A program made the translations under genes and the position numbers. Shown here in pieces: positions 18,664-27,840 of a stretch of 64,000 bases of DNA; within the stretch, counting starts at the first letter, position 1; every line of letters begins with the position of its first letter. Source of the stretch: Gluconacetobacter entanii (GTDB lineage Bacteria; Pseudomonadota; Alphaproteobacteria; Acetobacterales; Acetobacteraceae); the NCBI RefSeq assembly GCF_003206495.1, contig NZ_NKUF01000003.1, positions 107,987-171,986 on the forward strand. Direction: 5' to 3'. The notes beneath the pieces were generated by a model. That model was not told the origin of the DNA and searched no databases. It was given only the letters and a program-made list of their open reading frames with translations.

Positions 18664-20265
18664 TCATACAACCAGCCGCAGCCTGCCGCGTCGCGGCGGC
18701 GGCGTTTCGTCATTGTCGCCACCCGAACGCCCGTGGGCCGGCTGGTCCCGTGTCGGAAGGTCCAGCGGCAGCATGGGCGATGGCGCCGGCGTCAGGCTGT
18801 CCTCATGCGGGGCATCAGGCAGCCTGCGGCCAAGATAGGCATCGGACAGCGCCCGGAACGCATAATCCAGCATGGATGTCGCATAGGATGCAACCGCGTC
18901 GCCCTCCACCGTCCCGGCCGGGCCGAAATGGCTGTAGGCAAACGCATCGACATAGATTTCCAGTGGCGCGCCATATTGCAGGCCGATGCTGACGGCCTGT
19001 CCCAGGCTGTCCATCAGGCCGCGCGTCATCGGGCTTTCGCGCGTGGGGGTGATGGAGATTTCACCCAGCGTCCCGTCCTCATACTCGCCGGTGCGCAGGT
19101 ACAGCCGGTGGCCACCCACGCTGGCCTTCTGCGTGAAGCCGCCATGGCGCGGCGGCAAGGCGCGGCGCACGCCACGTTCCAGCACCGCGCGGGTCTGCAG
19201 CGTGTCGCGCATGGAATCGGGGCGCGGTGGCATGCGGTCGATGAAACCGGCCAGCGCGCGATACATCGCCTGGTGGGAGGACGCATCGGGCAGGGGGAGG
19301 ACGACCTCACCCGCCAGCATGGCGGCGAACGCGGCCTCCAGCGTCAGGCCACGGCAGGCCAGGCGCGACAGCGTGCTGGTCGCCAGCCGTCCGTCGGGAC
19401 GCAGGGGGGAGAAGGCCGGGGCCAGTCCGCAGGCCTCCACCCCCAGCAGGGCGTCGATCGGGCCGGGGGCGGAAAACCCGGTTTCCACCCGCGCCATGGG
19501 ATGTTCGGTTTCCACCGCCGCATCCTGCCATACGGTACGCGCGATCTGGTTCACGCCGGGGACGATGCTGCGCACGGGCGGCAGGGGCAGGGCGTCCGCG
19601 CCCTCGCCCGCATGGGCCACCAGCGTTGCCAGCGCGACAAGGCTGCACGCCGCGTCACGCCCGCCCTCGCTGTCATAATCGAGGCCCAGCCCCGCAAGGC
19701 AGGCGTCAAGGTTGGTCAGCAGGATTTCCCCCGCGACCATCGTGCGCGTGCCGGCCATGTCGTCCACGCTGGCTGCGGCGGGCGGGGCGGCGGGGTCGTT
19801 GAGCGGCAGTTCCCCGTTGCGCAGCGCCGCCTTCTGCTGCGCGATGGTGCGCAGCACCCGGGCGAGCAGGCGCAGGGCCGCGACGAAATCATCGGCGCGA
19901 AAGCCGATGTCCGGATGCACGAACGCGGCGAGGTTGACGATGAATCCAGGCCTGCGGTCGAAATGCCCGTGCCACAGCGCCTCCGTCGGGGCGGCCTGGC
20001 GCAGCAGCAGCAGGCAGGAGAGCGAGCGCGCGACCGGTTCGATGACGGGGCGTGCGATCTCGCCCGCGCACAGGTCATCGACCCATCGCGCCGCCTCGTG
20101 CGCCAGATCGACGGGACGGTGGCCCGGCGTCAGCCGCGCAAGCGCCTCCGCCGCCGTATCGTCCCAATCGGCGGGAAGTGTGACGGTGCGGGGGGCATCG
20201 TCGGGGTCCGCGGCGGCCTGCACGGTACGCATGCGAACGCCGTTCCAGTGGCTTCGTGCTGTCAT
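18664..20265 (-). CDS. Free-standing TSCPD-domain protein (class II ribonucleotide reductase C-terminal type)
   Basis: 533 residues. The C-terminal part (about residues 375-485: GGFTQKASVGGHRLYLRTGEYEDG, SIGLQYGAPLEIYVDAF, VEGDAVASYATSMLDYAFRALSDAYLGR) is strikingly like the last domain of vitamin B12-dependent ribonucleotide reductases. The region before it contains LLGVEACGLAPAFSP, also reminiscent of the late part of NrdJ. The catalytic barrel with its radical-forming cysteines is absent. So it is probably not a reductase. It may be a nucleotide-binding or regulatory relative, but the function is unknown. A low-complexity acidic/basic tail (RRGRLRLVV) ends it. It heads the run TSCPD-RidA-GNAT-ADH. 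Confidence 0.85.
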   Translation of the reverse strand: MTARSHWNGVRMRTVQAAADPDDAPRTVTLPADWDDTAAEALARLTPGHRPVDLAHEAARWVDDLCAGEIARPVIEPVARSLSCLLLLRQAAPTEALWHGHFDRRPGFIVNLAAFVHPDIGFRADDFVAALRLLARVLRTIAQQKAALRNGELPLNDPAAPPAAASVDDMAGTRTMVAGEILLTNLDACLAGLGLDYDSEGGRDAACSLVALATLVAHAGEGADALPLPPVRSIVPGVNQIARTVWQDAAVETEHPMARVETGFSAPGPIDALLGVEACGLAPAFSPLRPDGRLATSTLSRLACRGLTLEAAFAAMLAGEVVLPLPDASSHQAMYRALAGFIDRMPPRPDSMRDTLQTRAVLERGVRRALPPRHGGFTQKASVGGHRLYLRTGEYEDGTLGEISITPTRESPMTRGLMDSLGQAVSIGLQYGAPLEIYVDAFAYSHFGPAGTVEGDAVASYATSMLDYAFRALSDAYLGRRLPDAPHEDSLTPAPSPMLPLDLPTRDQPAHGRSGGDNDETPPPRRGRLRLVV

Positions 20266-20518
20266 GGGGGCAGTCTATCCCCGCGCGTCACCGCCCCGGA
20301 ACCCGCACGGAGGGGAGTCGCAACTATACATTCCACTGTATATCGTGGATATGGGGGATAACTTTGTGTGAATGGCGCGCATGACGCCGCCGGTGATGGT
20401 AACGGGCATGGCGGTTGCCCGTCACGGGCACGAAGGTCGCGACGTTACTTGCGCGATATGGGCGTGATCCCGCAGATGTGACGCCGTGTTCGCGCGAAAT
20501 GCCGCTAGGCTGCGGGCC

Positions 20519-20887
20519 ATGGCAAATCTCGGCACCCGTATCTATACCAGATTCAAGGGCCGGCTGGTTGGCAAGGATGCCGATGGCCGGTGCTATTATG
20601 AGGCCCGCACGGCCAACCGGACCGGTGGAGGTCTGAAGCGGCACGAACGCTGGGTCATCTATCACAAGGGGGAGGATGCGTCCGCCGTCCCGCCGGAATG
20701 GTGGGGATGGCTGCACCATATCGACGACGCCCCCCTGCCTGAAAGCGCGCGCAGGTCGTGGCAGATCCCGTACCAGCCCAACCAGACCGGGACCCCCGAC
20801 GCCTATCGCCCGCCCGGCAGCGACTATCGCGGGGGACAGCGGGCTTCAACCACCAGCGATTATGATGCATGGTTCCCCGAAGGGTGA
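20519..20887 (+). CDS. NDUFA12 (B17.2)-type accessory subunit of respiratory complex I
   Basis: 122 residues. The NDUFA12 core is clear: GTRIYTRFKGRLVGKDADGRCYYEAR, RRSWQIPYQPNQTGTPDAYRPPGSD. In alphaproteobacteria and mitochondria this small subunit sits on the peripheral arm of NADH:ubiquinone oxidoreductase. The ATG at 20519 (MANLGTRIY) is chosen; the frame extends to 20486 without a better start. It is followed by MlaD-like, a small gene and DUF2155, a gene order conserved in alphaproteobacteria. Confidence 0.93.
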   Translation: MANLGTRIYTRFKGRLVGKDADGRCYYEARTANRTGGGLKRHERWVIYHKGEDASAVPPEWWGWLHHIDDAPLPESARRSWQIPYQPNQTGTPDAYRPPGSDYRGGQRASTTSDYDAWFPEG

Positions 20888-20945
20888 AACGCACGGCATA
20901 ACCTGTTATGGGTGATGCTGATCGATTTTGGGAAAGCATCGCGTC

Positions 20946-21554
20946 ATGGTTGCTGGGGTTTCAGCACGTCCGGAACGGAAACCGGCGGATCTTCTGGCCG
21001 GGTTCGCGGTCCTTGCACTGCTGGGCGGCTTTCTGGCCTATGCCGTGATCGACAAGGGACGCCCGGCCGAAAGCGGATACCGCCTGAATGCGACATTCGC
21101 GCATATCGACGGGCTTGCCGTCGGTTCGGACGTGCGCCTTGCCGGGATCACGGTGGGGCAGGTCGTCGATGAACGGGTGAACCCGAAGACGTTCGCCGCA
21201 GGCGTGACGTTCACGGTGCGCCCGGACATAAAGCTGCCCGACGATACGGCGGCCATCATCACCAGCGACAGCCTGCTTGGAGGGAAATACATCGCGCTCT
21301 CCCCCGGTGGGGATGACAGGATGCTGAAACCCGGCGCCACGATCGGGGAGACGCAGGGCTCCATCAGCCTTGAACAGTTGCTCAGCAAGTTCATCTTCTC
21401 CGTCACCGACACCCTGACGCAGGCCAACCAGGCCCGCGCCCATGCGCAGCAGTCCGGCGCGACGGACGCCCCGGCGACGCCCGCCCCCGCTTCTGCGCCA
21501 GCCCCGGCGCCCCTTGCGCCACCTGATGCGCCCGCATCGGGCAGGGAGCCATAA
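20946..21554 (+). CDS. MlaD-like outer membrane lipid asymmetry protein (MCE domain)
   Basis: 202 residues. One N-terminal membrane anchor (LLAGFAVLALLGGFLAYAVI) is followed by an MCE domain: YRLNATFAHIDGLAVGSDVRLAGITVGQV, then IITSDSLLGGKYIALSPGG. MlaD binds phospholipids at the inner membrane, normally with an MlaFE ABC transporter. No mlaE or mlaF gene is nearby. The last 50 residues are Ala/Pro rich. The ATG at 20946 has GGAAAG before it and gives a normal N-terminus; a TTG at 20928 is in frame. The gene begins 58 bases after NDUFA12. Confidence 0.92.
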   Translation: MVAGVSARPERKPADLLAGFAVLALLGGFLAYAVIDKGRPAESGYRLNATFAHIDGLAVGSDVRLAGITVGQVVDERVNPKTFAAGVTFTVRPDIKLPDDTAAIITSDSLLGGKYIALSPGGDDRMLKPGATIGETQGSISLEQLLSKFIFSVTDTLTQANQARAHAQQSGATDAPATPAPASAPAPAPLAPPDAPASGREP

Positions 21555-21556
21555 GG

Positions 21557-21787
21557 ATGGGACAGGGTGACAGCCAGGACGACGCCATTCCCACGATCTG
21601 GCCCCAGCGCGACGGGGAGCCTGTGTCGTGCCGTGAGAAACTGCTGGTGCTGCGTGAAAACTATGTCGAACTGCATGATGTCATGCGCGATGCGTTCGAG
21701 GATGCGATCCTGATGGGTGTGGATGAGGCGCAGATGCGGCGTATCCTGATCGAACTGGTCCACAGGATGCGGAGTCCCCACGCATGA
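21557..21787 (+). CDS. Small hypothetical protein (76 aa) between mlaD-like and DUF2155 genes
   Basis: It starts two bases after the MlaD-like stop and its own stop overlaps the next start by four bases (ATGA), so it is a translated member of the operon. The protein is soluble and acidic, with two helices: CREKLLVLRENYVELHDVMRDAFEDAILMGVDEAQMRRILIELVHRM. I do not recognise a family. The leucine/methionine spacing suggests a helical hairpin that could bind a partner protein. Confidence 0.8.
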   Translation: MGQGDSQDDAIPTIWPQRDGEPVSCREKLLVLRENYVELHDVMRDAFEDAILMGVDEAQMRRILIELVHRMRSPHA

Positions 21788-22467
21788 GGCGACAGATGCG
21801 TGCCGCGGCCCTTGCCGTTTCCCTGCTGGGCGGGGTTGCGGCCCCTTGGGTTCCTGTTGCCCGTGCCGATGCGCCGCAATGGCTGCCGCCGCCCGCGATG
21901 TACCCGCCCGACACGTGGAAGGGCCGCGGGAGCGCGGTGGTGCGGATCCTCGACAAGCTTGATGCCCATGTGCAGGTCCTCGATATCCCCGCCGGGCAGG
22001 ATGCGACCTACAAGAGCCTGACGCTGCATGCGCGCGCCTGCCTCGAACGGCCGCCGACGCTGGCCGCCGACACGGCCGCGTGGCTTTCGGTGCATGATGC
22101 GCATGAGGGGATGATGCCGTTCGATGGCTGGATGCTGCGTCAGGAACCGGCACTCGGCGTCTTCCAGAACCCGCTTTACGACGTGCAGGTCGTCGGGTGT
22201 GGCGGGGCGGATGTCGCCCCCATCCCGCCGCCGCTTGCCGTGGTGCAGCAGCAGCAGGCCGCGCCACCCGTGACGCCCGGTGCGGAGTCCACGGCACCGG
22301 CCCCCGTGACCGCGGCCGCCCCGCCGCCGCAGGGGACGACGGCCCTGCCGCCGCCACCACCCATGCTGCCGCCACCGCAGCCCGTGGCGCGTCCGGCCGC
22401 GCCGGTACCCGCCCCGCCACCGGCGGCCGAGGATGGTTCGGCCGCTGCCCCACTCTTGCTGCATTGA
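21784..22467 (+). CDS. DUF2155 domain-containing secreted protein with Pro/Ala-rich tail
   Basis: 227 residues. A signal peptide (residues ~1-28, ending PVARADA) precedes a DUF2155 domain: AVVRILDKLDAHVQVLDIPAGQDATYKSLTLHARACLERPP, then FDGWMLRQEPALGVFQNPLYDVQVVGC. Two cysteines in the domain (ARAC, VVGC) could form a disulfide. The C-terminal ~75 residues are almost only Pro, Ala and Gln. DUF2155 proteins occur next to NDUFA12 and MlaD in alphaproteobacteria and have no known function. A periplasmic role is likely from the signal peptide. Confidence 0.88.
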   Translation: MRRQMRAAALAVSLLGGVAAPWVPVARADAPQWLPPPAMYPPDTWKGRGSAVVRILDKLDAHVQVLDIPAGQDATYKSLTLHARACLERPPTLAADTAAWLSVHDAHEGMMPFDGWMLRQEPALGVFQNPLYDVQVVGCGGADVAPIPPPLAVVQQQQAAPPVTPGAESTAPAPVTAAAPPPQGTTALPPPPPMLPPPQPVARPAAPVPAPPPAAEDGSAAAPLLLH

Positions 22468-22574
22468 TATGCAAGCATACCCCGACGCCACGTAAAACGG
22501 GGAACCGGCGTCGCCGTTCCCCGCCCTTGCGTCGATATCCCTGCCCGTTCGGTTTCCCGGAGGTCTGAACCATT

Positions 22575-23327
22575 ATGAGCCTGATGTCTTCCCTGCCTGG
22601 CCACGGCGACATGCCCCCTCCCGACAAGACCGCGTTCCTGCTGGATTTCGATGGTACGCTGGTGGAAATCGCGCCAACGCCCGAATCGGTGAAGGTACAG
22701 GCCGGGCTGCTGGCGAGCCTGCGGCGGTTGCGGGCGAAATGCGCGGACGCGGTGGCGGTCATTTCGGGCCGCCCCATTGAACAGATCGATTTTTTCCTGG
22801 GCGATGTGCCCTATGCCGTGGCGGGGGAACATGGCATCGCCGTGCGGCGCAGTCCCGGCGGCATCATCCACCGCGCCAACCTGCCCGCCGTGCCGTCCGC
22901 GTGGCTGGCGCAGGCGGATGCGCTGGCGGCGAAATATCCCGGCGTGCGGATCGAGCGCAAGAAGGCGGCCGTCGTCCTGCATTTCCGGGGCGCGCCCGAT
23001 GCCGGCCCGGCCCTGCGTGAGGTTGCCGATGGCTGGGTGGCGTCGGACCCGCGCTTTCATGTGCAGGAGGCCAAGATGGCGTGGGAAATCCGTCCCGCCG
23101 GCATCGACAAGGGCCATGCGGTGCGCGACCTGATGAAGGCCGCGCCGTTCGCGGGGCGTTACCCGGTGTTCATCGGCGATGACGTAACGGACGAGGACGG
23201 GATCCGCGCGGCGGTTGCGCTGGGCGGGATCGGCCTGCGCATCCCGCGCGACTTTGCCGACCCCGCCGCCGTGCGGGCGTGGCTCGGGACGCTGGCATGT
23301 GGGGGGGATGACGCATGGGGCGCCTGA
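22575..23327 (+). CDS. otsB: Trehalose-6-phosphate phosphatase
   Basis: 250 residues of the HAD superfamily. The nucleophile motif FLLDFDGTLV (residues ~17-26) and the acidic motif FIGDDVTDEDG (~195-205) are intact, and SGRPIEQ is the trehalose-phosphatase-specific region. It removes phosphate from trehalose 6-phosphate, the second step of trehalose synthesis, which protects against osmotic and acid or ethanol stress. GGAGG upstream supports the start at 22575. Its last 13 bases overlap otsA. Confidence 0.97.
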   Translation: MSLMSSLPGHGDMPPPDKTAFLLDFDGTLVEIAPTPESVKVQAGLLASLRRLRAKCADAVAVISGRPIEQIDFFLGDVPYAVAGEHGIAVRRSPGGIIHRANLPAVPSAWLAQADALAAKYPGVRIERKKAAVVLHFRGAPDAGPALREVADGWVASDPRFHVQEAKMAWEIRPAGIDKGHAVRDLMKAAPFAGRYPVFIGDDVTDEDGIRAAVALGGIGLRIPRDFADPAAVRAWLGTLACGGDDAWGA

Positions 23328-24667
23328 TTATCGTATCGAACCGCGTTCCCGCCCCGCGTGATCGCAACCAGCCCGCAGGGGGCCTTGCCGTCGGGCTGAA
23401 GGATGCGCTGCGCGAAGGGGACGCCCTGTGGTTCGGCTGGTCCGGGCGGCAGGTGGACCATATGGATGGCGATCCCACACCCAGCATCGACCAGGTGAAG
23501 AACGTCACCTATGCCACCATAGACCTGACCCGCGCGCAGCATGCCGGGTTCTACCAGAATTTCTCCAACGGCATCCTGTGGCCGCTGTTCCATTACCGTG
23601 TCGGGCTGATGAACTATTCCCGCATGGACTGGGAAATGTATCTTGGCGTCAACGCGATGTTCGCGCGCACGCTGCGGCCGCTCCTGCGGCCTGACGACAC
23701 GATCTGGATCCATGACTATCACCTGTTCCCCCTTGGGCAGGCGCTGCGTGACCTCGGGGTGAAGTGCCGGATCGGCTTCTTCCTGCATATCCCGTTCCCG
23801 CCATGGAGCCTGGTGCGCGCCCTGCCGGGTGCGGAACTGCTGCTTGAGGACATGCAGAGTTATGACCTTGTCGGCGTGCAGACGCCCGAGGATGCGGAAA
23901 ACCTCAACCACGCGCTGCGCATGAACCACATGGCCGAACGCGGGCAGGCATTCCCGATCGGCATCGACCCGGTGGAATTCCGCGCGCAGGCCGAAGCCAG
24001 CATGGAAGGGCCGGAGGTCAGTCGCCTGCGTGACAGCCTGCGCGGGGCGCAACTGGTGCTGGGTGTGGACCGGCTGGATTATTCTAAGGGCCTGCCCGAA
24101 CGCTTCAAGGGGTACGAGGCGCTGCTGTCGCGCTATCCCGAACATCGCGGCAGGGTCACGTTCCTGCAGGTCGCCCCGATCTCACGCGGGAATGTGGAGG
24201 AATACCGCCAGTTGCGCTGCCAGCTTGACGAACTGACGGGACGGATCAACGGGGCCTATTCCGAATTCGACTGGACGCCGATCCGCTACATCACCCGCCC
24301 GATCTCGCGCGATGTGCTGGCCGGGTTCTATCGCATGGCGGATGTCGCGCTGATCACCCCGCTGCGTGACGGGATGAACCTGGTGGCCAAGGAATATGTC
24401 GCGGCCCAGGACCCGGCGGACCCGGGTGTGCTGATCCTGTCGCATTTCGCCGGCGCCGCCCCCGAACTGGACGAGGCGATTCTGGTCAATCCCTACGACA
24501 CGGACGAAATTGCCGATGCGCTGCACCAGGCGCTGACGATGCAGCGCCCGGAACGCCAGACCCGCTGGATCGCGCTGGAGAAGGAAGTCAGCCGCACGAC
24601 AGCGGTCAGTTGGGCCAATGATTTCCTTCAGGCGCTTGACGGGGCACCCGTTTCTGTCTCTTCGTAA
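23315..24667 (+). CDS. otsA: Trehalose-6-phosphate synthase
   Basis: 450 residues of the GT20 family, using UDP-glucose and glucose 6-phosphate. Typical parts: RLIIVSNRVP at the N-terminus, GGLAVGLKDAL, WIHDYHLFPL (catalytic region), RLDYSKGLPERF and RDGMNLVAKEYVAAQ. The start overlaps otsB by 13 bases, so translation is likely coupled. The order otsB-otsA and the overlap give one transcript that makes trehalose. Confidence 0.98.
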   Translation: MGRLIIVSNRVPAPRDRNQPAGGLAVGLKDALREGDALWFGWSGRQVDHMDGDPTPSIDQVKNVTYATIDLTRAQHAGFYQNFSNGILWPLFHYRVGLMNYSRMDWEMYLGVNAMFARTLRPLLRPDDTIWIHDYHLFPLGQALRDLGVKCRIGFFLHIPFPPWSLVRALPGAELLLEDMQSYDLVGVQTPEDAENLNHALRMNHMAERGQAFPIGIDPVEFRAQAEASMEGPEVSRLRDSLRGAQLVLGVDRLDYSKGLPERFKGYEALLSRYPEHRGRVTFLQVAPISRGNVEEYRQLRCQLDELTGRINGAYSEFDWTPIRYITRPISRDVLAGFYRMADVALITPLRDGMNLVAKEYVAAQDPADPGVLILSHFAGAAPELDEAILVNPYDTDEIADALHQALTMQRPERQTRWIALEKEVSRTTAVSWANDFLQALDGAPVSVSS

Positions 24668-24670
24668 GGC

Positions 24671-25180
24671 ATGATGAGAGGCACGGGATTTGTGATGGCG
24701 CTGGCGGGTTCGCTGGCGCTTGCTCTGGCATGGTGGACGGAGCACGCGCTGGGCCATGTCCCGTGCGGGTTGTGCCTGTGGGAAAGATGGCCCTATCGCG
24801 TGCTGGTGGGTCTGGGGATCGGGGCGATGGTGCTGCCCCGTGACGCCGCCCGTCCCGTGCTGTGGTGCTGCATGCCGGTGCTGCTGGTCTCATGCGGGCT
24901 GTCGGTCCTGCATGTCGGGGTGGAGCAGGGATGGTGGCCCAGCCCGCTGCCGGAATGCCGGGCCCCCACCTTCCACGGCGGCACCTTTGCCGAACGGCTG
25001 GCCTCGATGCCTGCACGCCCGGCCAAGCCATGTGACGCCCCGACCTACCTGATCGTATGGCTGCCGGTCTCCATGACCGCGCTAAGCGGCCTTTATGCCT
25101 TCATGCTGCTGTGGCTTGTGCCACGTGGGCTGAAGGTCAAGGGACGCTTCCGCGGCCGCGGCCGAAAAACAATCCAATGA
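24671..25180 (+). CDS. dsbB: Disulfide bond formation protein B
   Basis: 169 residues with four hydrophobic segments. The quinone-linked pair is PCGLCLWERWPY (C-G-L-C near residue 32), and the periplasmic pair is formed by LPECR and KPCD. DsbB reoxidises DsbA with ubiquinone. It follows otsA by three bases and may share its transcript. Its 3' end overlaps the convergent DUF1328 gene by 44 bases. A basic tail (RGLKVKGRFRGRGRK) ends the protein in the overlap. Confidence 0.92.
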   Translation: MMRGTGFVMALAGSLALALAWWTEHALGHVPCGLCLWERWPYRVLVGLGIGAMVLPRDAARPVLWCCMPVLLVSCGLSVLHVGVEQGWWPSPLPECRAPTFHGGTFAERLASMPARPAKPCDAPTYLIVWLPVSMTALSGLYAFMLLWLVPRGLKVKGRFRGRGRKTIQ

Positions 25181-25313
25181 CGAACAGTATGATGAAGATG
25201 AAGAACAGGACCTTCCCGAAATAGGCGAAGGTCGATGAAATCCCGCCAAACCCGAAAACCGCAGCGATCAGGGCCAGGACGAGGAAGGTGATGGTCCAGC
25301 GTAACAGGTCCAT
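25137..25313 (-). CDS. DUF1328 (UPF0391, YtjA-like) small membrane protein
   Basis: 58 residues with two hydrophobic segments: WTITFLVLALIAAVFGFGGIS and VLFFIFIILFVIGLFFG. The pattern is diagnostic of UPF0391/DUF1328, a family of small membrane proteins often induced by stress. AAGGAG before the ATG at 25313 is a good ribosome binding site. The 3' end overlaps dsbB on the opposite strand by 44 bases. The role is unknown. Confidence 0.93.
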   Translation of the reverse strand: MDLLRWTITFLVLALIAAVFGFGGISSTFAYFGKVLFFIFIILFVIGLFFGRGRGSVP

Positions 25314-25548
25314 ATCTTGCGCTCCTTCAGTTGGTGTGTCGCATGGGGCCTGTCGGCCGCTGGCGTCCATGCGTGTAATGTAAATGTTTCACGTCCGGCG
25401 AAGTTCATCGCGATGGGCAGATCGTGAAGGTGCGGGGTTTGTGGCGGACGGGATGTGGGAGTACATCTGACCATCAGGCGATCCGTGCATGCGGCGTTCC
25501 CCGGGGGCGATGCGTGGCCGGGTCGCGACATCAGGCGGAGGCAGTTTC

Positions 25549-27594
25549 ATGACGGATTTTGACGCACTCTATCGTCATGGGTTCGCGCGGGTCGCGGCCT
25601 GCACGCTGCCGGTGGCGCTGGCGGACCCGCAGGCCAATGTCCTGCGCACCCTGCAGCAGGCGCAGGTCTGCGATGCGGACGGGGTTGCGATTGCCGTGTT
25701 CCCCGAACTCGGCCTCTCGGGCTACGCCATCGAGGATCTGCGCCAGCAGGATGTCGTGCTCGAACGTGTGGACGCGGCGGTGGCCGAACTGGCGGCGGGC
25801 AGCGCGGGGTTGCTGCCGGTGCTGGTCGTGGGCGCGCCGCTGCGGCATGGCGACGAACTGTATAACTGCGCCGTCGTGATCCATCGTGGGCAGGTCCTTG
25901 GTGTGGTGCCCAAATCCTACCTGCCCAATTACCGCGAGTTCTATGAGGCACGGCAGTTCGCCCCCGGTGTGGGCGTGCGCGGCGCGCATATCCGCGTGGG
26001 CGGGCAGGAGGCGCCGTTCGGCACCGACCTTGTGTTCGAGGCGCGCGACGTCGCGGGCCTGACGCTGGGGGTGGAGATCTGCGAGGACATGTGGGTGCCC
26101 CAGCCTCCCAGCACCCGCGCCGCACTGGCCTGGGCCAGCGTGATCGCCAACCTGTCCGCCAGCGACATCACCGTGGGCAAGGCGCAGACCCGCACCCTGC
26201 TGTGTCAGGCCCATGCGGCGCGGTGCCTGTGCGCCTATGTCTATGCCGCGGCGGGGGAGGGGGAATCGACCACCGACCTTGCATGGGACGGTCAGGTCTC
26301 GGTGTTTGAAAATGGCGTCGTCCTTGCACGGAGCGACCGCTTCCCGACCGGTCCCGTCCGTGCGGTGGCGGATATCGACCTTGACCTGCTGCGCCAGGAA
26401 CGCATGCGCATGGGCACCTTTGGCGACAACCGCCGCGCCACGGCTGATGACGGGGCATGGCGGCGCGTGGGCTTTGTCCTTGACCCGCCGATGCGCGACC
26501 TCGGGCTTCGGCGTAACATCGCACGCTTTCCCTTCGTGCCGTCAGACCCCGCCCAGCTTGAGCAGGACTGTTACGAGGCGTTCGCCATCCAGGTGTCCGC
26601 CCTGAAGCAGCGGATACGCACGTCGGGCGCGCGGCGCATGGTGATCGGCATTTCGGGGGGGCTGGATTCCACGCATGCGCTGCTGGTCGCGGTCAGGGCG
26701 GCCGATGAACTGGGGCTGGGGCGTGATGTGGTGATGGGCTACACCATGCCCGGCTTTGGCACCACGGCGGGGACGCGCACGAACGCGCTGGCGCTGATGG
26801 AGGCGCTGGGCGTTACGGCGGCGGAAATCGACATCCGCCCGACCGCGCGGATGATGCTGGAGCAGATGGGCCATCCCTTTGCAGATGGGGAGGCGGTCTA
26901 TGACGTCACGTTTGAAAACGTGCAGGCCGGGCTGCGCACCGATTTCCTGTTCCGTCTGGCGAACCAGTCGGGCGGCATCGTGATCGGCACCGGCGACCTG
27001 TCCGAACTGGCGTTGGGGTGGTGCACCTATGGCGTGGGTGACCAGATGTCGCATTACAACGTCAATGCGGGCCTGCCCAAGACGCTGATCCAGCACCTGA
27101 TCCGCTGGGTCATGTCCAGTGGCGGGGAGGAGGCGCGGACCTGCGCCATCCTGCGCGATATCCTCGAGACCGAGATCTCGCCCGAACTGATCCCCGCGCA
27201 TGAAGGCCACCCGGTCCAGAGCACGGAGGCGCGAATCGGCCCCTATGCCCTGCAGGATTTCAACCTGTATTACGTCCTGCGCCACGGCTTCCGCCCGTCG
27301 CGCATCGCGTTCATGGCGCATCATGCATGGCGTGACGCGGCGCACGGCGCATGGCCCCCCGGATTCCCCGAGGAGCGCAAGGTCGCCTATCCCCTGGAGG
27401 AGATACGCCGCTGGCTGCTGGTCTTTGTCGAGCGTTTCTTCGGCTTCAGCCAGTTCAAGCGTTCGGCCATGCCCAACGGTCCCAAGGTTCTGGCGGGCGG
27501 CGCGCTGTCGCCGCGCGGGGACTGGCGCGCGCCATCGGACGGGAATGCGCGACTGTGGATCGAGGAAATCGAGCGGTCCGTGCCCCTGAAGTGA
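25549..27594 (+). CDS. nadE: Glutamine-dependent NAD+ synthetase
   Basis: 681 residues, the length of the two-domain form. The N-terminal nitrilase-type glutaminase has its Glu ([10 protein letters not shown]), Lys ([15 protein letters not shown]) and Cys (VEICEDMW) in order. The C-terminal synthetase has [11 protein letters not shown] (P-loop) and [12 protein letters not shown]. It converts deamido-NAD+ to NAD+ with ammonia released from glutamine. GGAGG before the ATG at 25549 supports this start. It stands alone between the DUF1328 gene and the repeat protein. nadD lies 29 kb away in the window. Confidence 0.97.
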   Translation: MTDFDALYRHGFARVAACTLPVALADPQANVLRTLQQAQVCDADGVAIAVFPELGLSGYAIEDLRQQDVVLERVDAAVAELAAGSAGLLPVLVVGAPLRHGDELYNCAVVIHRGQVLGVVPKSYLPNYREFYEARQFAPGVGVRGAHIRVGGQEAPFGTDLVFEARDVAGLTLGVEICEDMWVPQPPSTRAALAWASVIANLSASDITVGKAQTRTLLCQAHAARCLCAYVYAAAGEGESTTDLAWDGQVSVFENGVVLARSDRFPTGPVRAVADIDLDLLRQERMRMGTFGDNRRATADDGAWRRVGFVLDPPMRDLGLRRNIARFPFVPSDPAQLEQDCYEAFAIQVSALKQRIRTSGARRMVIGISGGLDSTHALLVAVRAADELGLGRDVVMGYTMPGFGTTAGTRTNALALMEALGVTAAEIDIRPTARMMLEQMGHPFADGEAVYDVTFENVQAGLRTDFLFRLANQSGGIVIGTGDLSELALGWCTYGVGDQMSHYNVNAGLPKTLIQHLIRWVMSSGGEEARTCAILRDILETEISPELIPAHEGHPVQSTEARIGPYALQDFNLYYVLRHGFRPSRIAFMAHHAWRDAAHGAWPPGFPEERKVAYPLEEIRRWLLVFVERFFGFSQFKRSAMPNGPKVLAGGALSPRGDWRAPSDGNARLWIEEIERSVPLK

Positions 27595-27840
27595 CGCATG
27601 GCGGACAATGCGCGTAATCCATCGCGCAGGCCGCCCGTCTTGGAGAATTGTTAACTTCCTTCTGTCTATTCCTGCGTGCGGGATCGGACGTGCCGTGCCG
27701 GTGATGGCGGCGGTCCCTTCCATGGTGGGATGCAGGCGGTTGTTGGTCCACGGCGCATGCAGGCCCCCCGCAGGTTGGAACTGGTTGGTGGCGGGGCGCG
27801 CATGGCCCATGTCCGCAACACGGAACAGGGAGCGGAAAGC

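Noticed and set aside
15666..18992. A very long (1108-codon) plus-strand frame
   Set aside because: It covers three secure minus-strand genes (ADH, GNAT, RidA) and part of the TSCPD gene. Its protein is biased to Arg, Gly and Ala as expected of antisense GC-rich DNA.
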